Shown: positions 1 through 7,698 of the stretch, piece after piece
Numbering within the stretch: the stretch's first letter is position 1
Layout: every line of letters begins with the position of its first letter
From: Azotobacter vinelandii CA
GTDB taxonomy: Bacteria; Pseudomonadota; Gammaproteobacteria; Pseudomonadales; Pseudomonadaceae
Assembly (NCBI RefSeq): GCF_000380335.1
Contig: NC_021149.1
Coordinates: 930,001-994,000 of the forward strand
DNA length: 64,000 nucleotides
Direction: 5' to 3'
The notes under the pieces: generated by a model
The model's input: the letters and a program-made list of their open reading frames with translations, nothing else
What the model was told of the DNA's origin: nothing
Databases searched by the model: none
Translations under genes and position numbers: made by a program

Positions 1-787
1 AGTCGGTTTCGATGTATTCGAACACGGTTTGACGCATCTGGGCATGCGTACCGAAGCGTTCCCCATGGATGCACTCGACCTTCAGACTGTGAAAGAAGCT
101 TTCGGCACAGGCGTTGTCGTAGCAATTGCCCTTCGCGCTCATGCTGCCGCGCAGCCGATGGGCACGAAGCAGTTCCCGATAGGCCGCCGAACAGTACTGG
201 CTGCCTCGATCCGTATGCACGATCACGCCTTGAGGCTGCTTGCGCCGCCACAGGGCCATGCGCAGGGCATCGCAGGCCAGCTCGGCCGTCATGCGCTCGT
301 TCATGGCCCAGCCGATCACCCTGCGCGAGTACAGGTCGATGATCACGGCCAGATACAACCAGCCTTCTTCCGTACGCAGGTAAGTCATGTCGCCCACCCA
401 CTTCCGGTTGGGCGCCGCTGCCGTGAAGTCCTGCCGGAGCAGGTTGTCCGCCACCGGTAGTGAGTGCCTGGAATTCGTGGTGGCCTTGAACTTCCTGGCA
501 GCCCTGGCCCGCAGTCCCTGGCGTCGCATCGAAGCAGCCACGGTCTTGCGATTGCAGGGCAGGCCCGACGCCTTCAGGTCGAGGCATAACCGCGGAGCCC
601 CGCTGCGCCCCTTCCGCTCGTGGTAGGCCTGAGCTACCAGGCGGTCCAGTTGGGTCTGTTGCTGGCGGCGCTTCGAGAGCGTGCGCGAACACCAGGCGTA
701 GTAGCCGCTGCGGGCAATGCCCAGCACACGGCACATGACCTTCAGTGGAAACTGCCGAGTATGGGCTTGCATGAAGGCGTACTTCAC
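1..787 (-). CDS. IS3-family transposase OrfB (DDE integrase part), 3' end beyond window
   Basis: This is the catalytic half of an IS3 transposase. The frame starts with a GTG at 787 ([10 protein letters not shown]) or an ATG at 772, and is open without interruption to the left edge, about 262 residues. It shows the HTH_21 region ([13 protein letters not shown]) and then the rve core: first Asp in WVGDMTYL, second Asp in VHTDRGSQY, and Glu in [12 protein letters not shown]. The D-to-E spacing is about 35 residues, as in retroviral-type integrases. In intact elements OrfB is made only as an OrfA-OrfB fusion by -1 frameshifting. Here the upstream OrfA is cut off by the IS110-family insertion, so normal expression is unlikely. 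Confidence 0.88.
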   Translation of the reverse strand, partial: MKYAFMQAHTRQFPLKVMCRVLGIARSGYYAWCSRTLSKRRQQQTQLDRLVAQAYHERKGRSGAPRLCLDLKASGLPCNRKTVAASMRRQGLRARAARKFKATTNSRHSLPVADNLLRQDFTAAAPNRKWVGDMTYLRTEEGWLYLAVIIDLYSRRVIGWAMNERMTAELACDALRMALWRRKQPQGVIVHTDRGSQYCSAAYRELLRAHRLRGSMSAKGNCYDNACAESFFHSLKVECIHGERFGTHAQMRQTVFEYIETD

Positions 788-826
788 TTGAGGCTCCTGG
801 CAAAGTACGCGGCGGCTTAATGAGAT

Positions 827-836
827 GGTCACCCCC
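827..836 (+). repeat. Left subterminal inverted repeat of IS1111-type element
   Basis: The sequence GGTCACCCCC here is the exact reverse complement of GGGGGTGACC at 2154-2163. Subterminal, not terminal, inverted repeats are typical of the IS1111 group. Confidence 0.85.
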
Positions 837-837
837 A

Positions 838-868
838 CACCCTGCGAGGGCCATGCTTTCGCAGGGTG
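838..868 (+). other. Hairpin upstream of IS110-family transposase
   Basis: A perfect 10-bp stem (CACCCTGCGA with TCGCAGGGTG) encloses an 11-nt loop, just inside the left end and 22 bp before the transposase start. It could limit readthrough transcription into the transposase or take part in end recognition; which of these applies is not visible from sequence. Confidence 0.6.
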
Positions 869-890
869 TTTCATTTTGGAGACCATCACC

Positions 891-1916
891 ATGAGCGACG
901 TGGCACTGATAGGAATCGACCTCGGCAAGCACAGCTTCCATCTTCACGGACAAGACAAGATCGGCCGAGAGGTCTTTCGCAGGAAGTCGTCGCGTCAGCA
1001 GATGATGCGGTTCTTCGGCAACCTCCCGGCTTGCACCGTGGTGATGGAGGCTTGTGCCGGCTCCCATTTCATTGCCCGGGAGCTGATGGCCTTGGGGCAT
1101 CAGGCCAAGCTGATCTCCCCGCAATTCGTCCGGCCCTTCGTCAAGAGCAACAAGAACGACTTCGTGGATGCCGAAGCGATCTGCGAAGCCGCTTCACGTT
1201 CCTCAATGCGCTTCGTGACGCCCAGGACCGAGGCCCAGCAGACGCTCTCGGTCCTGCATCGCATGCGGGAATCCCTGGTGCGGGATCGGACCAAAACCGC
1301 CAATCAGATGCATGGTTTTCTGCTGGAGTTCGGAGTCAGTCTGCCCAAAGGGTTGGCAGTCATGAGGCGCCTGCCCGGTGTCCTGAGCGAGCGGCCACTG
1401 CCTGTTCGGTTAAGCCTGCTGCTGCAGCGCCTGCACGCGCACTTCGACTACCTCGACAAACAGATCAGGGAACTGGACAAGGAGGTTGCAGGCCAGCTCG
1501 CGAGCGATGACCTGGGCAGCCGCTTGCTGACCATCCCATGCATCGGCCCCATCACCGCCAGCCTATTGGCTGCCGAAATAGGCGATGGCAGGCAATACGG
1601 ATGCAGCCGGGACTTCGCCGCGTCCGTCGGTCTGGTGCCCAGGCAGTACAGCACCGGTGGCAAAGCCAGGCTACTGGGCATCAGCAAGCGCGGCGACAAG
1701 AGGCTCAGGCAACTGCTGGTCCAGTGCGCCAGGGTTTACCTGCAACGACTGGAGCATCAGCGCGGCGCCCTGGCCGACTGGGTACGCGCCCTGCGCAGTC
1801 GCCGCCACTCGAACGTGGTCGCCTGCGCCTTGGCCAACAAGTTGGCTCGCATCGCCTGGTCGATCGCGGCCAACCACACGCAGTTCGAAGCGGGGCCAGA
1901 CGCCTCGGCGGCCTGA
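891..1916 (+). CDS. IS110-family (IS1111 group) transposase
   Basis: A DEDD recombinase of 341 residues. The N-terminal RuvC-like domain shows D10 in GIDLGK, E53 in VMEACAGSH, and D90 and D93 in NDFVDAEA. The C-terminal Transposase_20 domain (about residues 212-280) has IPCIGPITA and a conserved serine S254 in YSTGGK; the equivalent serine is the nucleophile in characterised IS110 enzymes. The start at 891 was chosen over an in-frame ATG at 825 because GGAG lies at 878-881 and [13 protein letters not shown] is the usual N-terminus. Upstream extension would run into the element end. All catalytic residues are present, so the element may be active. Family knowledge: these enzymes act with an element-encoded guide RNA. 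Confidence 0.93.
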   Translation: MSDVALIGIDLGKHSFHLHGQDKIGREVFRRKSSRQQMMRFFGNLPACTVVMEACAGSHFIARELMALGHQAKLISPQFVRPFVKSNKNDFVDAEAICEAASRSSMRFVTPRTEAQQTLSVLHRMRESLVRDRTKTANQMHGFLLEFGVSLPKGLAVMRRLPGVLSERPLPVRLSLLLQRLHAHFDYLDKQIRELDKEVAGQLASDDLGSRLLTIPCIGPITASLLAAEIGDGRQYGCSRDFAASVGLVPRQYSTGGKARLLGISKRGDKRLRQLLVQCARVYLQRLEHQRGALADWVRALRSRRHSNVVACALANKLARIAWSIAANHTQFEAGPDASAA

Positions 1917-2168
1917 CCTTGCCGTTGCGCAGTACCCCGAACACCTTCCAGGTTTTGCGATAGCTGGACAAGCGATGACGTGAACGGCCCACCGGCCTGG
2001 CGAAAAACCTGGCGTAAAAATCGGCTTTCGAAGCCGCCGACTTTTTCAGGATCGCCAGGCGCGACTCTCATCGTGGCGCGGAGCATGCTCCAAACGGACG
2101 CCGGATAGATTTAGGCAAGCCCAATACTCATCGCTGATCACTATTGCAAAAACGGGGGTGACCATAGA
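1917..2168 (+). ncRNA. Candidate guide RNA (seekRNA/bridge RNA) region of the IS1111-type element
   Basis: This is the 252-bp non-coding tail between the transposase stop and the right end, where IS1111-group elements encode their guide RNA. A long hairpin is visible: outer arms 1995-2002 and 2053-2060 (GCCTGGCG/CGCCAGGC), an A5/T5 pair (2016-2020 with 2042-2046), and an inner 6-bp stem (2022-2027 with 2031-2036). Two segments on this strand, CGTAAAAA (2013-2020) and AAGCCGCCG (2031-2039), are identical to the two halves of the insertion site as read on the minus strand (2176-2169 and 818-810). That is the pattern expected of a bipartite target guide. Exact RNA ends and promoter are not known. 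Confidence 0.75.
2154..2163 (-). repeat. Right subterminal inverted repeat of IS1111-type element
   Basis: GGGGGTGACC pairs exactly with the repeat at 827-836 and lies 5 bp inside the inferred right end. Confidence 0.85.
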
Positions 2169-2433
2169 TTTTTACGATGGCCAACTCCTCGGACTGTTCG
2201 GCCAACAGCCGTTTGAGGCGGGCGTTTTCGTCGGCCAACAACTGCTCGCGCTCGCTGCTGGTCTGGGCCTGCTGTTTCCTGCTCCGCCAGCCATAGAGCT
2301 GGGAGGGGGGCAGCCCAAGTTGTTCGGCCGCTTTGCTGACGCCAATCCGTTCGGCCAAGGCCAGCGCTTCGTCCTTGTAGGCTTGGGAGTGGCGGATACG
2401 GGTTGGTTTCATCGGGCTTGCTTGCCTTGCCAT
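2169..2433 (-). pseudogene. IS3-family transposase OrfA, 3' end cut off by IS110-family insertion
   Basis: The frame begins MARQASPMKPTRIRHSQAYK and shows an HTH_8 fold (ALAERIGVSKAAEQLGLPPSQLYGW), then a leucine-rich coiled segment (ENARLKRLLAEQSEELAIVK). The native frame ends at the insertion junction, after the codon for K in AIVK. Beyond 2169 the frame runs on into IS110 sequence and soon stops. The missing last residues ([10 protein letters not shown] followed by TGA) are still readable at 818-786 on the other side of the insert. OrfA supplies DNA binding to the OrfAB transposase. The true start may be either of two in-frame ATGs (2433 or 2412). Confidence 0.88.
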
Positions 2434-2473
2434 GGATCACCTCGTTGCAGTGTATCGCTTAACGGGGTGTCCA

Positions 2474-2930
2474 CTGAGGCGGGGCAAGATCATTCGACCT
2501 GATTGCGCTTCTTGTAGACCTGCCGATCATATTCCCATGGCTGCAGTCGTTGGGGATTGGGCGGCACGACAGGATCGAAGCCCAACTCCAGGGCCAATTG
2601 CCGCGTGTCGTCCCCCTGATAGGCACAGTCCATGATCAGGTGGCAATGCCCTTCGGGTCGCGCCAGCGTGCGCATCAGCGCCCGACCGGCAGGGCCATCC
2701 CCGGCTTGCCCGGGGGTCAGGGAGAAGGCGAGGACGCGGCGATCATCCGCGGCAGCCAAATGAACTTTGGTGGTCCAGCCCCCTCGGGAGCGCCCGATGG
2801 ATTGGGCCCCGTTTTTTTTCGTGCGCCCGTGCCATCGGGATGCACCTTGACGATGGTGCTGTCCAGGCTGACCGACTCCAAGCGAATGGATGTGCCCTGT
2901 AGACGGCGTTACCGGCAGCGCACTGCAAAC
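2474..2930 (-). pseudogene. IS5-family transposase remnant
   Basis: Pieces of an IS5-type (IS427-like) transposase are readable: LDSTIVKVHPDGTGARKK in one frame, then GGWTTKVHLAAADDRRVLAF, HLIMDCAYQGDDTRQLAL and PWEYDRQVYKKRNQVE in another. The two frames meet at a run of eight A residues (minus strand, 2812-2819). One extra A would fuse them, so this is either a decay mutation or a programmed frameshift site. The N-terminal third is missing near 2930 and the C-terminus is cut by the IS3 end at 2473. A TGA follows QVE early. It is not functional as it stands. Confidence 0.75.
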
Positions 2931-2969
2931 CGCAGCGCCGGGGACGGCGCGCGGTTCATGGGCAAGGGC

Positions 2970-3578
2970 TCAGGCGAGCCAGGGGTTTTCCTGCAGGTGT
3001 CGACGTTCGAAGGCGCGGATCTGCTCGGCCCGCTGCAGGGTGCTGCCGATGGCGTCCAGTCCCTGGACCAGCGCCTCCTTGCGCAGCGCGTCGATCCGGA
3101 AGCCGATGGTCCGGCCGTCCTGCAGGTGGATCTGCTGGGCCGGCAGATCGACGGAGATCCGGTTGCTTTCCGGCTGGCCGACCAGCCGGCCCAGCTCGCG
3201 CAGTTCGTCCTCTTCCAGCCTGACGGTGAGCACGCCGTTGCGCTGGCAGTTGTCATGGAAGATGCCGGCGAAGCTGGTGCCGATCAGCGCGCGGATACCC
3301 AGTTGCTTGAGGCCCCAGACCGCATGCTCGCGGCTCGAGCCGCAGCCGAAGTTGGGGCCGACCACCAGAAACTTCGCGCCTTGCCAGGGGCTCCGGTTGA
3401 GGATGAACTCCGGGTTCGGGGCGCCGGACTCGAGAAAGCGCAGGGCGAAGAATACCCCGCGGTCCAGGCCGCTGCGGTCGATGCCCTTGAGGAACTGCTT
3501 GGGCATGATCACGTCGGTATCGACGTTGGCGGCGAGCAGGGGCGCGGCCTTGCCGCCGACGGTGAGAAAGGGTTGCAT
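2970..3578 (-). CDS. leuD: 3-isopropylmalate dehydratase small subunit-like protein
   Basis: A 202-residue aconitase-type swivel subunit. It pairs with the large subunit encoded just upstream to isomerise 2- and 3-isopropylmalate in leucine biosynthesis, or a related hydro-lyase reaction. Family motifs visible: NVDTDVIMPKQFL near residue 18, the GPNFGCGSSREHAVW loop around 75-90, and GTSFAGIFHDNCQRNG. The gene follows leuC by 3 bp on the same strand, so the two are co-transcribed. No leuA or leuB is nearby, and IS remnants lie directly downstream. A related activity (such as citraconate or dimethylmalate hydration) cannot be excluded from sequence. Confidence 0.82.
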   Translation of the reverse strand: MQPFLTVGGKAAPLLAANVDTDVIMPKQFLKGIDRSGLDRGVFFALRFLESGAPNPEFILNRSPWQGAKFLVVGPNFGCGSSREHAVWGLKQLGIRALIGTSFAGIFHDNCQRNGVLTVRLEEDELRELGRLVGQPESNRISVDLPAQQIHLQDGRTIGFRIDALRKEALVQGLDAIGSTLQRAEQIRAFERRHLQENPWLA

Positions 3579-3581
3579 GCT

Positions 3582-5003
3582 TCAGGCCTCCGGGGACAGC
3601 GAGCGGACATCGGTCAGGCGACCGGTAAGGGCGGCGGCGGCGACCATCGCCGGGCTCATCAGGTGGGTGCGCGCACCGGCGCCCTGGCGCCCTTCGAAGT
3701 TGCGGTTGGTGCTGGAGGCGCAGCGATCGCCGGCGCCCAGCACGTCGTCGTTCATCGCCAGGCACATGGAGCAGCCGGACTGGCGCCATTCGAAACCCGC
3801 GGCGAGAAAGATCTCCGCCAGTCCCTCGGCCTCGGCTTGCGCCCGCACTGTGCTGGAGCCGGGCACGATCATCGCCCGTACTCCGGCGGCGACCCGGTGT
3901 CCGCTGACCACTTCGGCGACCTGGCGCAGGTCCTCGATACGGGCATTGGTGCAGGAACCGACGAAGGCATGGCTGATGGCGATCCCCTCCAGCCGCTGGC
4001 CGGGTTCGAGGCCCATGTAGCCCAGAGCGCGCTGCAGGTCCCGGCGGCGAATCGGGTCTGCCTCGGCGGCCGGATCGGGCACCCGGGCACCGATGGGGGC
4101 GGCCTGGTCCGGGCTGGTGCCCCAGGTGACCATCGGCTGGATGGCCGCGGCGTCGAGCGTCACCTCGCGGTCGAACGAGGCACCCTCGTCGCTCTTCAAC
4201 TCGCGCCACTTGGCCAGGGCCCGCTCCCAGTGCTCGCCCTTGGGCGCGCGGGGCTTGTCCTTCACATAGGCGAAGACCTTGTCGTCCGGGGCCATGAAGG
4301 CACCTCGTGCACCGGCCTCGACGGCCATGTTGCAGACGGTCATGCGTGCCTCGACGCTCAGCGCGGCGATGGCCGGGCCGGCGAACTCGATGGCGTAGCC
4401 GGTGGCGCCGGAAGCGCCGATCCTTTCGATCAGCGCCATGATGATGTCCTTCGAGGCCACGCCCGGCCCGAGCTCGCCTTCCACGGTCACGCGCATGGTC
4501 TTCAGGCGCTTGTAGACCAGGGTCTGCGAGGCCAGCAGGTGCTCGATCTCCGAGGTACCGATACCGAAGCCGAAGGCGCCCAGGGCACCATAGGTGGTGG
4601 TGTGGCTGTCGCCGGCGGCGACCACCATGCCGGGCAGGACGAAGCCCTGTTCCGGGGCGACCACGTGCTCGATGCCCTGGCGTTCGTCGAGCGCATCGAA
4701 CAGCTCGATACCGAAGTCGCGGCAGTTCTCGGCCAGGTAGGACACCTGGCGGGCGCCGCCCGCGTCGGGCATGGCGGCGCTGCGCAGGGGGGCGGTCGAA
4801 TTGACATGATCGACCACGGCGAGCGCCGTTTCCGGGCGCCAGACGCCGCGCCTGGCCTCGCGCAGCCCGCTGAAGGCCTGCGGGCTGGTGTATTCGTTGA
4901 GCACCTGACGGTCGATGTAGAGCAGTACGTGGCCGTCGTCGTCGAGCGGGCACAGGGTATGGGAGTCGATGTGCTTGTCGTAGAGCGTTCGTGCTTGGTT
5001 CAT
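3582..5003 (-). CDS. leuC: 3-isopropylmalate dehydratase large subunit-like protein
   Basis: A 473-residue aconitase-superfamily subunit with the three 4Fe-4S ligands at C351 (GSCTNARIEDL), C411 and C414 (SGCSMCLAMN). The substrate loop GDSHTTTYGALG (131-142) and the N-terminal TLYDKHIDSH motif fit LeuC. Its N-terminus (MNQARTLYDKHIDSHTLCPL) differs from the usual pseudomonad LeuC as I recall it. Together with the lack of leuAB neighbours, this suggests a second, accessory isomerase. It forms a two-gene unit with the small subunit downstream (3-bp gap). The promoter should lie in the 194 bp before 5198; no regulator gene is adjacent. Confidence 0.82.
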   Translation of the reverse strand: MNQARTLYDKHIDSHTLCPLDDDGHVLLYIDRQVLNEYTSPQAFSGLREARRGVWRPETALAVVDHVNSTAPLRSAAMPDAGGARQVSYLAENCRDFGIELFDALDERQGIEHVVAPEQGFVLPGMVVAAGDSHTTTYGALGAFGFGIGTSEIEHLLASQTLVYKRLKTMRVTVEGELGPGVASKDIIMALIERIGASGATGYAIEFAGPAIAALSVEARMTVCNMAVEAGARGAFMAPDDKVFAYVKDKPRAPKGEHWERALAKWRELKSDEGASFDREVTLDAAAIQPMVTWGTSPDQAAPIGARVPDPAAEADPIRRRDLQRALGYMGLEPGQRLEGIAISHAFVGSCTNARIEDLRQVAEVVSGHRVAAGVRAMIVPGSSTVRAQAEAEGLAEIFLAAGFEWRQSGCSMCLAMNDDVLGAGDRCASSTNRNFEGRQGAGARTHLMSPAMVAAAALTGRLTDVRSLSPEA

Positions 5004-5197
5004 TCGGCAGGGCTCGCTGGTTCATGGGGAATGCAAGAGTCCCGATGCGGGGCATCGGAACCTTCCCTTGCGAGAATATTGAACACTTTTTCGCTATCAA
5101 TGGCGCATGTGTGATGTCTTTTTATGCGTTTCGTGTTCAATCGGGCCGTACCGTTTCGACGCCACCCGCTGCGGCCGTCTTCGGCGGGGACGGGGAG

Positions 5198-5920
5198 TCA
5201 GAACAGCGGATGTTCCAGCTTCAGCGTCAGCGAGTCGTCGCAGCGGGCGTTCTGGCCCGAATAGGCGCTGCAGCCGGTGCCGCGCAGGTCCGAGCCGCTG
5301 TAGGTGACGCCGACCCGCAGGCTGGCCCAGGGACGCGACAGGTTCAGCGACCAGTCGTTGAAGCGCTGCACGCTGGCGCCGTCGGACAGGTACACCGGCC
5401 GGTCGAGGGCGTGGTTGGCGTATTTCACGCTCATGTCCAGGTTCAGCGGGTGCAGCAGGTCCAGGTCGAGCAGCAGGGTACCGTCGGTACGCTCCGAGGC
5501 CAGGCTCCAGGCGGTGCCCAGGCGGCTGTTCTCGAGGCTGATGCCGGCATACAGCTCGTGCCGGTCCTGTTCCTGCAGGCGCGGGAAGGTATAGCGGATC
5601 AGGCCGAACTCGTAGCCCAGGGTATCGTCGGAGGGACGCTTGTAGCCCAGGTAGGAGTTCAGCTCCATCTGATTGGGGCTGAGCACGCCGGCGCTGGGCG
5701 ACCAGTTGCCCAGGTACCAGCCGCTCGGGTGGGTCAGGTCCAGGCCGCCGTAGAAGGTGCCGGCCTGTTCCTGCTGCACCAGCCCCTGGGCCATGCTGCG
5801 GCTCGGCGTCGAGCCCAGCTTCAGTTCGAAGTCGCCCAGTTCGCGTTCGAGCACCTGGGCCTGTGCCGTCACGGCCATGCCGGCGAACAGCGCCAGCAGC
5901 GGTTTGTTCCTGCCGATCAT
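5198..5920 (-). CDS. TorF-family putative outer-membrane porin
   Basis: A 240-residue secreted protein. The ATG at 5920 is preceded by GGGAG and opens a signal peptide (MIGRNKPLLALFAGMAVTAQAQ). The mature part is rich in aromatic beta-strand patterns (FYGGLDLTHPSGWYLGNWS, YEFGLIRYTFP, LYAGISLENSRLGTAWSL) and ends in a C-terminal Phe (KLEHPLF), as outer-membrane beta-barrels do. This fits the TorF putative porin family; substrate unknown. A longer in-frame start upstream lacks a signal peptide and is unlikely. A pair of cysteines (GCSAYSGQNARC) may form a disulfide. Confidence 0.72.
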   Translation of the reverse strand: MIGRNKPLLALFAGMAVTAQAQVLERELGDFELKLGSTPSRSMAQGLVQQEQAGTFYGGLDLTHPSGWYLGNWSPSAGVLSPNQMELNSYLGYKRPSDDTLGYEFGLIRYTFPRLQEQDRHELYAGISLENSRLGTAWSLASERTDGTLLLDLDLLHPLNLDMSVKYANHALDRPVYLSDGASVQRFNDWSLNLSRPWASLRVGVTYSGSDLRGTGCSAYSGQNARCDDSLTLKLEHPLF

Positions 5921-6159
5921 CGCGTTCTCCCTGTCTCCGGTCGGGCAGCCAAGCGCTCCCGCCTCGAACCGATACCCCGCGAAAAGCCACAGGATAGCCC
6001 TGCGACGGTGGTCAGGCCCAGTCGTGTCAAAAAGCCAGAGGTTCGTTGCGTTCGCTGCAATGGCATACGAAGGTTTTTGCGCTTGATGCTTATCGAGCAT
6101 AACGCTTAGGCTGCTTTCGTTCCTTCCCCTTCCGTCCGTTTCCTGCCGAGGATTCGTCC

Positions 6160-7080
6160 TTGAATACCGCCTCCCATCCGTTCCACGGGATATTGCTGAT
6201 TCTCGCCGCCGGGCTGGTGCTGGCCAGCCATGACGGCATCGCCAAATACCTGGCCCTGAGCCACTCGCTGATCCTGGTGGTCTGGGCACGCTACCTGTCG
6301 CAGAGCCTCGTGATGCTGCTGCTGTTCGGCCCGCGCCGGGGGCTGTCGATCGTCCGCACCGGCCATCCTGTGCTGCAACTGATCCGCGGGCTGTGCCTGG
6401 TCGCGGTCAGCCTGCTGTTCGTCTCGTCCCTGCGCCACATCCCCATCGGCGAGGCGACCGCGGTGCTGTTCCTCGCACCGTTGTTCATCACCGGGCTGTC
6501 GGCGACGCTGCTGCGCGAACGGGTCAGCCGCGGGCAGTGGGGCGCGGTGGTCCTCGGCCTGCTCGGCGTGCTGGTCATCGTGCGGCCGGGCGGCGCGCTG
6601 TTCACCCCGGCGGCCCTGCTGCCGCTGGGAGCGGCGTTCTGCCTGGCGACCTTCATGCTGCTCACCCGGCGTCTCAGCGAGAGCGACGATCCGGTCACTT
6701 GCAACTTTCTCTCCAGCCTGGTGGGCACCCTGCTGATGAGCGTATTGGTGCCCTTCTACTGGGAGACGCCCGATTCGCACGACGGCCTGCTGCTGGCCGG
6801 GATGGGCGGCGTGGCCATGTCCGGGCACCTGCTGCTGAGTCATGCGTACCGCTACGCCAGTGCCGCGACCCTGGCGCCTTTCACCTATTCGCAGATCGTC
6901 TTCGCCGTACTGGTCGGCGCCGTCGCCTTCGACCACGTGCCGGACGGCGTCGCCCTGCTGGGCATCGCCATCGTCATCGCCAGCGGGGTGCTGTCGGTCT
7001 GGGTGCAGCGGCGGGCGGCGCTGCCGCCGGCCGCCGACCGCCAGGGGAGGGGCTCAGAGGCCGAAGTCGGCCGGGGCTAG
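6160..7080 (+). CDS. EamA-family drug/metabolite transporter
   Basis: A 306-residue inner-membrane protein with about ten hydrophobic segments in two EamA repeats, typical of DMT exporters. The best start is a TTG at 6160 with GAGG a few bases before it; no ATG gives the full first helix. Helix-rich stretches include LILVVWARYLSQSLVMLLLF, AVVLGLLGVLVIVRP and GVALLGIAIVIASGVLSVW. The substrate is not predictable. The 3' end overlaps the convergent terB by 27 bp. Confidence 0.82.
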   Translation: MNTASHPFHGILLILAAGLVLASHDGIAKYLALSHSLILVVWARYLSQSLVMLLLFGPRRGLSIVRTGHPVLQLIRGLCLVAVSLLFVSSLRHIPIGEATAVLFLAPLFITGLSATLLRERVSRGQWGAVVLGLLGVLVIVRPGGALFTPAALLPLGAAFCLATFMLLTRRLSESDDPVTCNFLSSLVGTLLMSVLVPFYWETPDSHDGLLLAGMGGVAMSGHLLLSHAYRYASAATLAPFTYSQIVFAVLVGAVAFDHVPDGVALLGIAIVIASGVLSVWVQRRAALPPAADRQGRGSEAEVGRG

Positions 7081-7503
7081 GCCGAGTTCGGCGCAGATGC
7101 TGCGGCAGACCGCGCGCTCGCCTTCGTCGAAGTTGCCGTCGGAGTTGCCGATCGCGCAGCAGACGCGCACCAGCAGGCGGGCGGCGTCTTCCTTGCCGCG
7201 CAGCTTGCAGACCGTGCGCAGCGCCTCGGCGCGGCCGATCTCGGCGTCGAATTCGAACTTGAGGCAGATGTCGGTGAAGGCCTTGATGACTTCCTGGAGA
7301 TCGAACACCTTGAGTTCGTTCGAGTTCTGGATGAAGCCGATCATCTTTTGCTTTTCGCTGCTGCTGATGCTGCCGTCGGCGGCCGCCACCAGCGCGCAGC
7401 CGGCGACCACGGCTTCCATGAATTCACGGTTGCGGAACTTGGCCACTTCGGTGGCGAGTTTCTCGCGTGCAGCAGCCGTGTTGCTTTTCAGCCAATCGAG
7501 CAT
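7054..7503 (-). CDS. TerB-family tellurite-resistance protein
   Basis: A 149-residue cytoplasmic all-helical protein of the TerB family. Acidic metal-binding loops are visible: AAADGSISSSEKQKM around residues 40-54 and IGNSDGNFDEGERAVC near 117-132. The ATG at 7503 has GGAG about 8 bp before it. In ter operons TerB acts with TerC, TerD and others, but none of these is nearby. This is a solo TerB, so a role in tellurite resistance should not be assumed. It ends 27 bp inside the convergent transporter gene. Confidence 0.8.
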   Translation of the reverse strand: MLDWLKSNTAAAREKLATEVAKFRNREFMEAVVAGCALVAAADGSISSSEKQKMIGFIQNSNELKVFDLQEVIKAFTDICLKFEFDAEIGRAEALRTVCKLRGKEDAARLLVRVCCAIGNSDGNFDEGERAVCRSICAELGLAPADFGL

Positions 7504-7698
7504 TGGATTACTCCTGATCAAGTGTTGCCGAGGGCGGGGCCGACTATGGTCGATCCTCCGCGGTTTGGCCAGTGTCCCGTCCGGACCCTGCGCGAAGCAT
7601 AGCCCTGCAGGCCGCGCGGAGCCTGGCATCCGGCACGGGAATGGATATGTATCCGGATTTTCCGGTTTCAAGAGGGGCGTTCCGCTGCCGCGCCCGCT

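Larger units (their letters stand above)
819..2168 (+). mobile_element. IS110-family element (IS1111 group), 1350 bp
   Basis: The element is bounded by comparing its flanks with the interrupted IS3 gene. The IS3 sequence stops at 818 and resumes at 2169, giving 1350 bp and no target duplication. Subterminal 10-bp inverted repeats (827-836 and 2154-2163, GGTCACCCCC), set about 8 and 5 bp in from the ends, are the mark of the IS1111 group; other IS110 elements lack them. Contents in order are a 10-bp-stem hairpin, a DEDD transposase (891-1916) and a 252-bp structured non-coding tail. The element has inserted in the middle of the IS3 frameshift window. Exact ends are inferred, with an uncertainty of a few bases because of the A-run. 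Confidence 0.9.
1..2473 (-). mobile_element. IS3-family insertion sequence, interrupted and running off the window
   Basis: Two IS3-type reading frames lie on the minus strand, OrfA near 2433-2169 and OrfB from 787 to the left edge, and are separated only by an inserted IS110-family element (819-2168). The promoter-proximal end is probably at 2473, where the minus strand reads TGGACACCCC; IS3 elements begin with TG. The other end lies outside the window. Removing the insert restores an A7 run at the OrfA/OrfB overlap, the usual place for programmed -1 frameshifting in this family. The element itself sits inside an IS5-family remnant that resumes at 2474. The copy cannot transpose by itself while split. 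Confidence 0.85.

Noticed and set aside
2812-2819. Eight-A run in the IS5 remnant as a working programmed frameshift site
   Set aside because: The remnant lacks both ends of the transposase, so frameshifting could not produce an active protein; decay is the simpler reading.
2550-5114. A very long open frame (about 850 codons) on the plus strand opposite leuC and leuD
   Set aside because: It is antisense to two clear conserved genes. High GC content leaves few stops on the opposite strand, and its translation has no recognisable domain.
7054-7503. TerB taken as evidence of a tellurite-resistance operon
   Set aside because: No other ter gene is in the window; solo TerB proteins are common.
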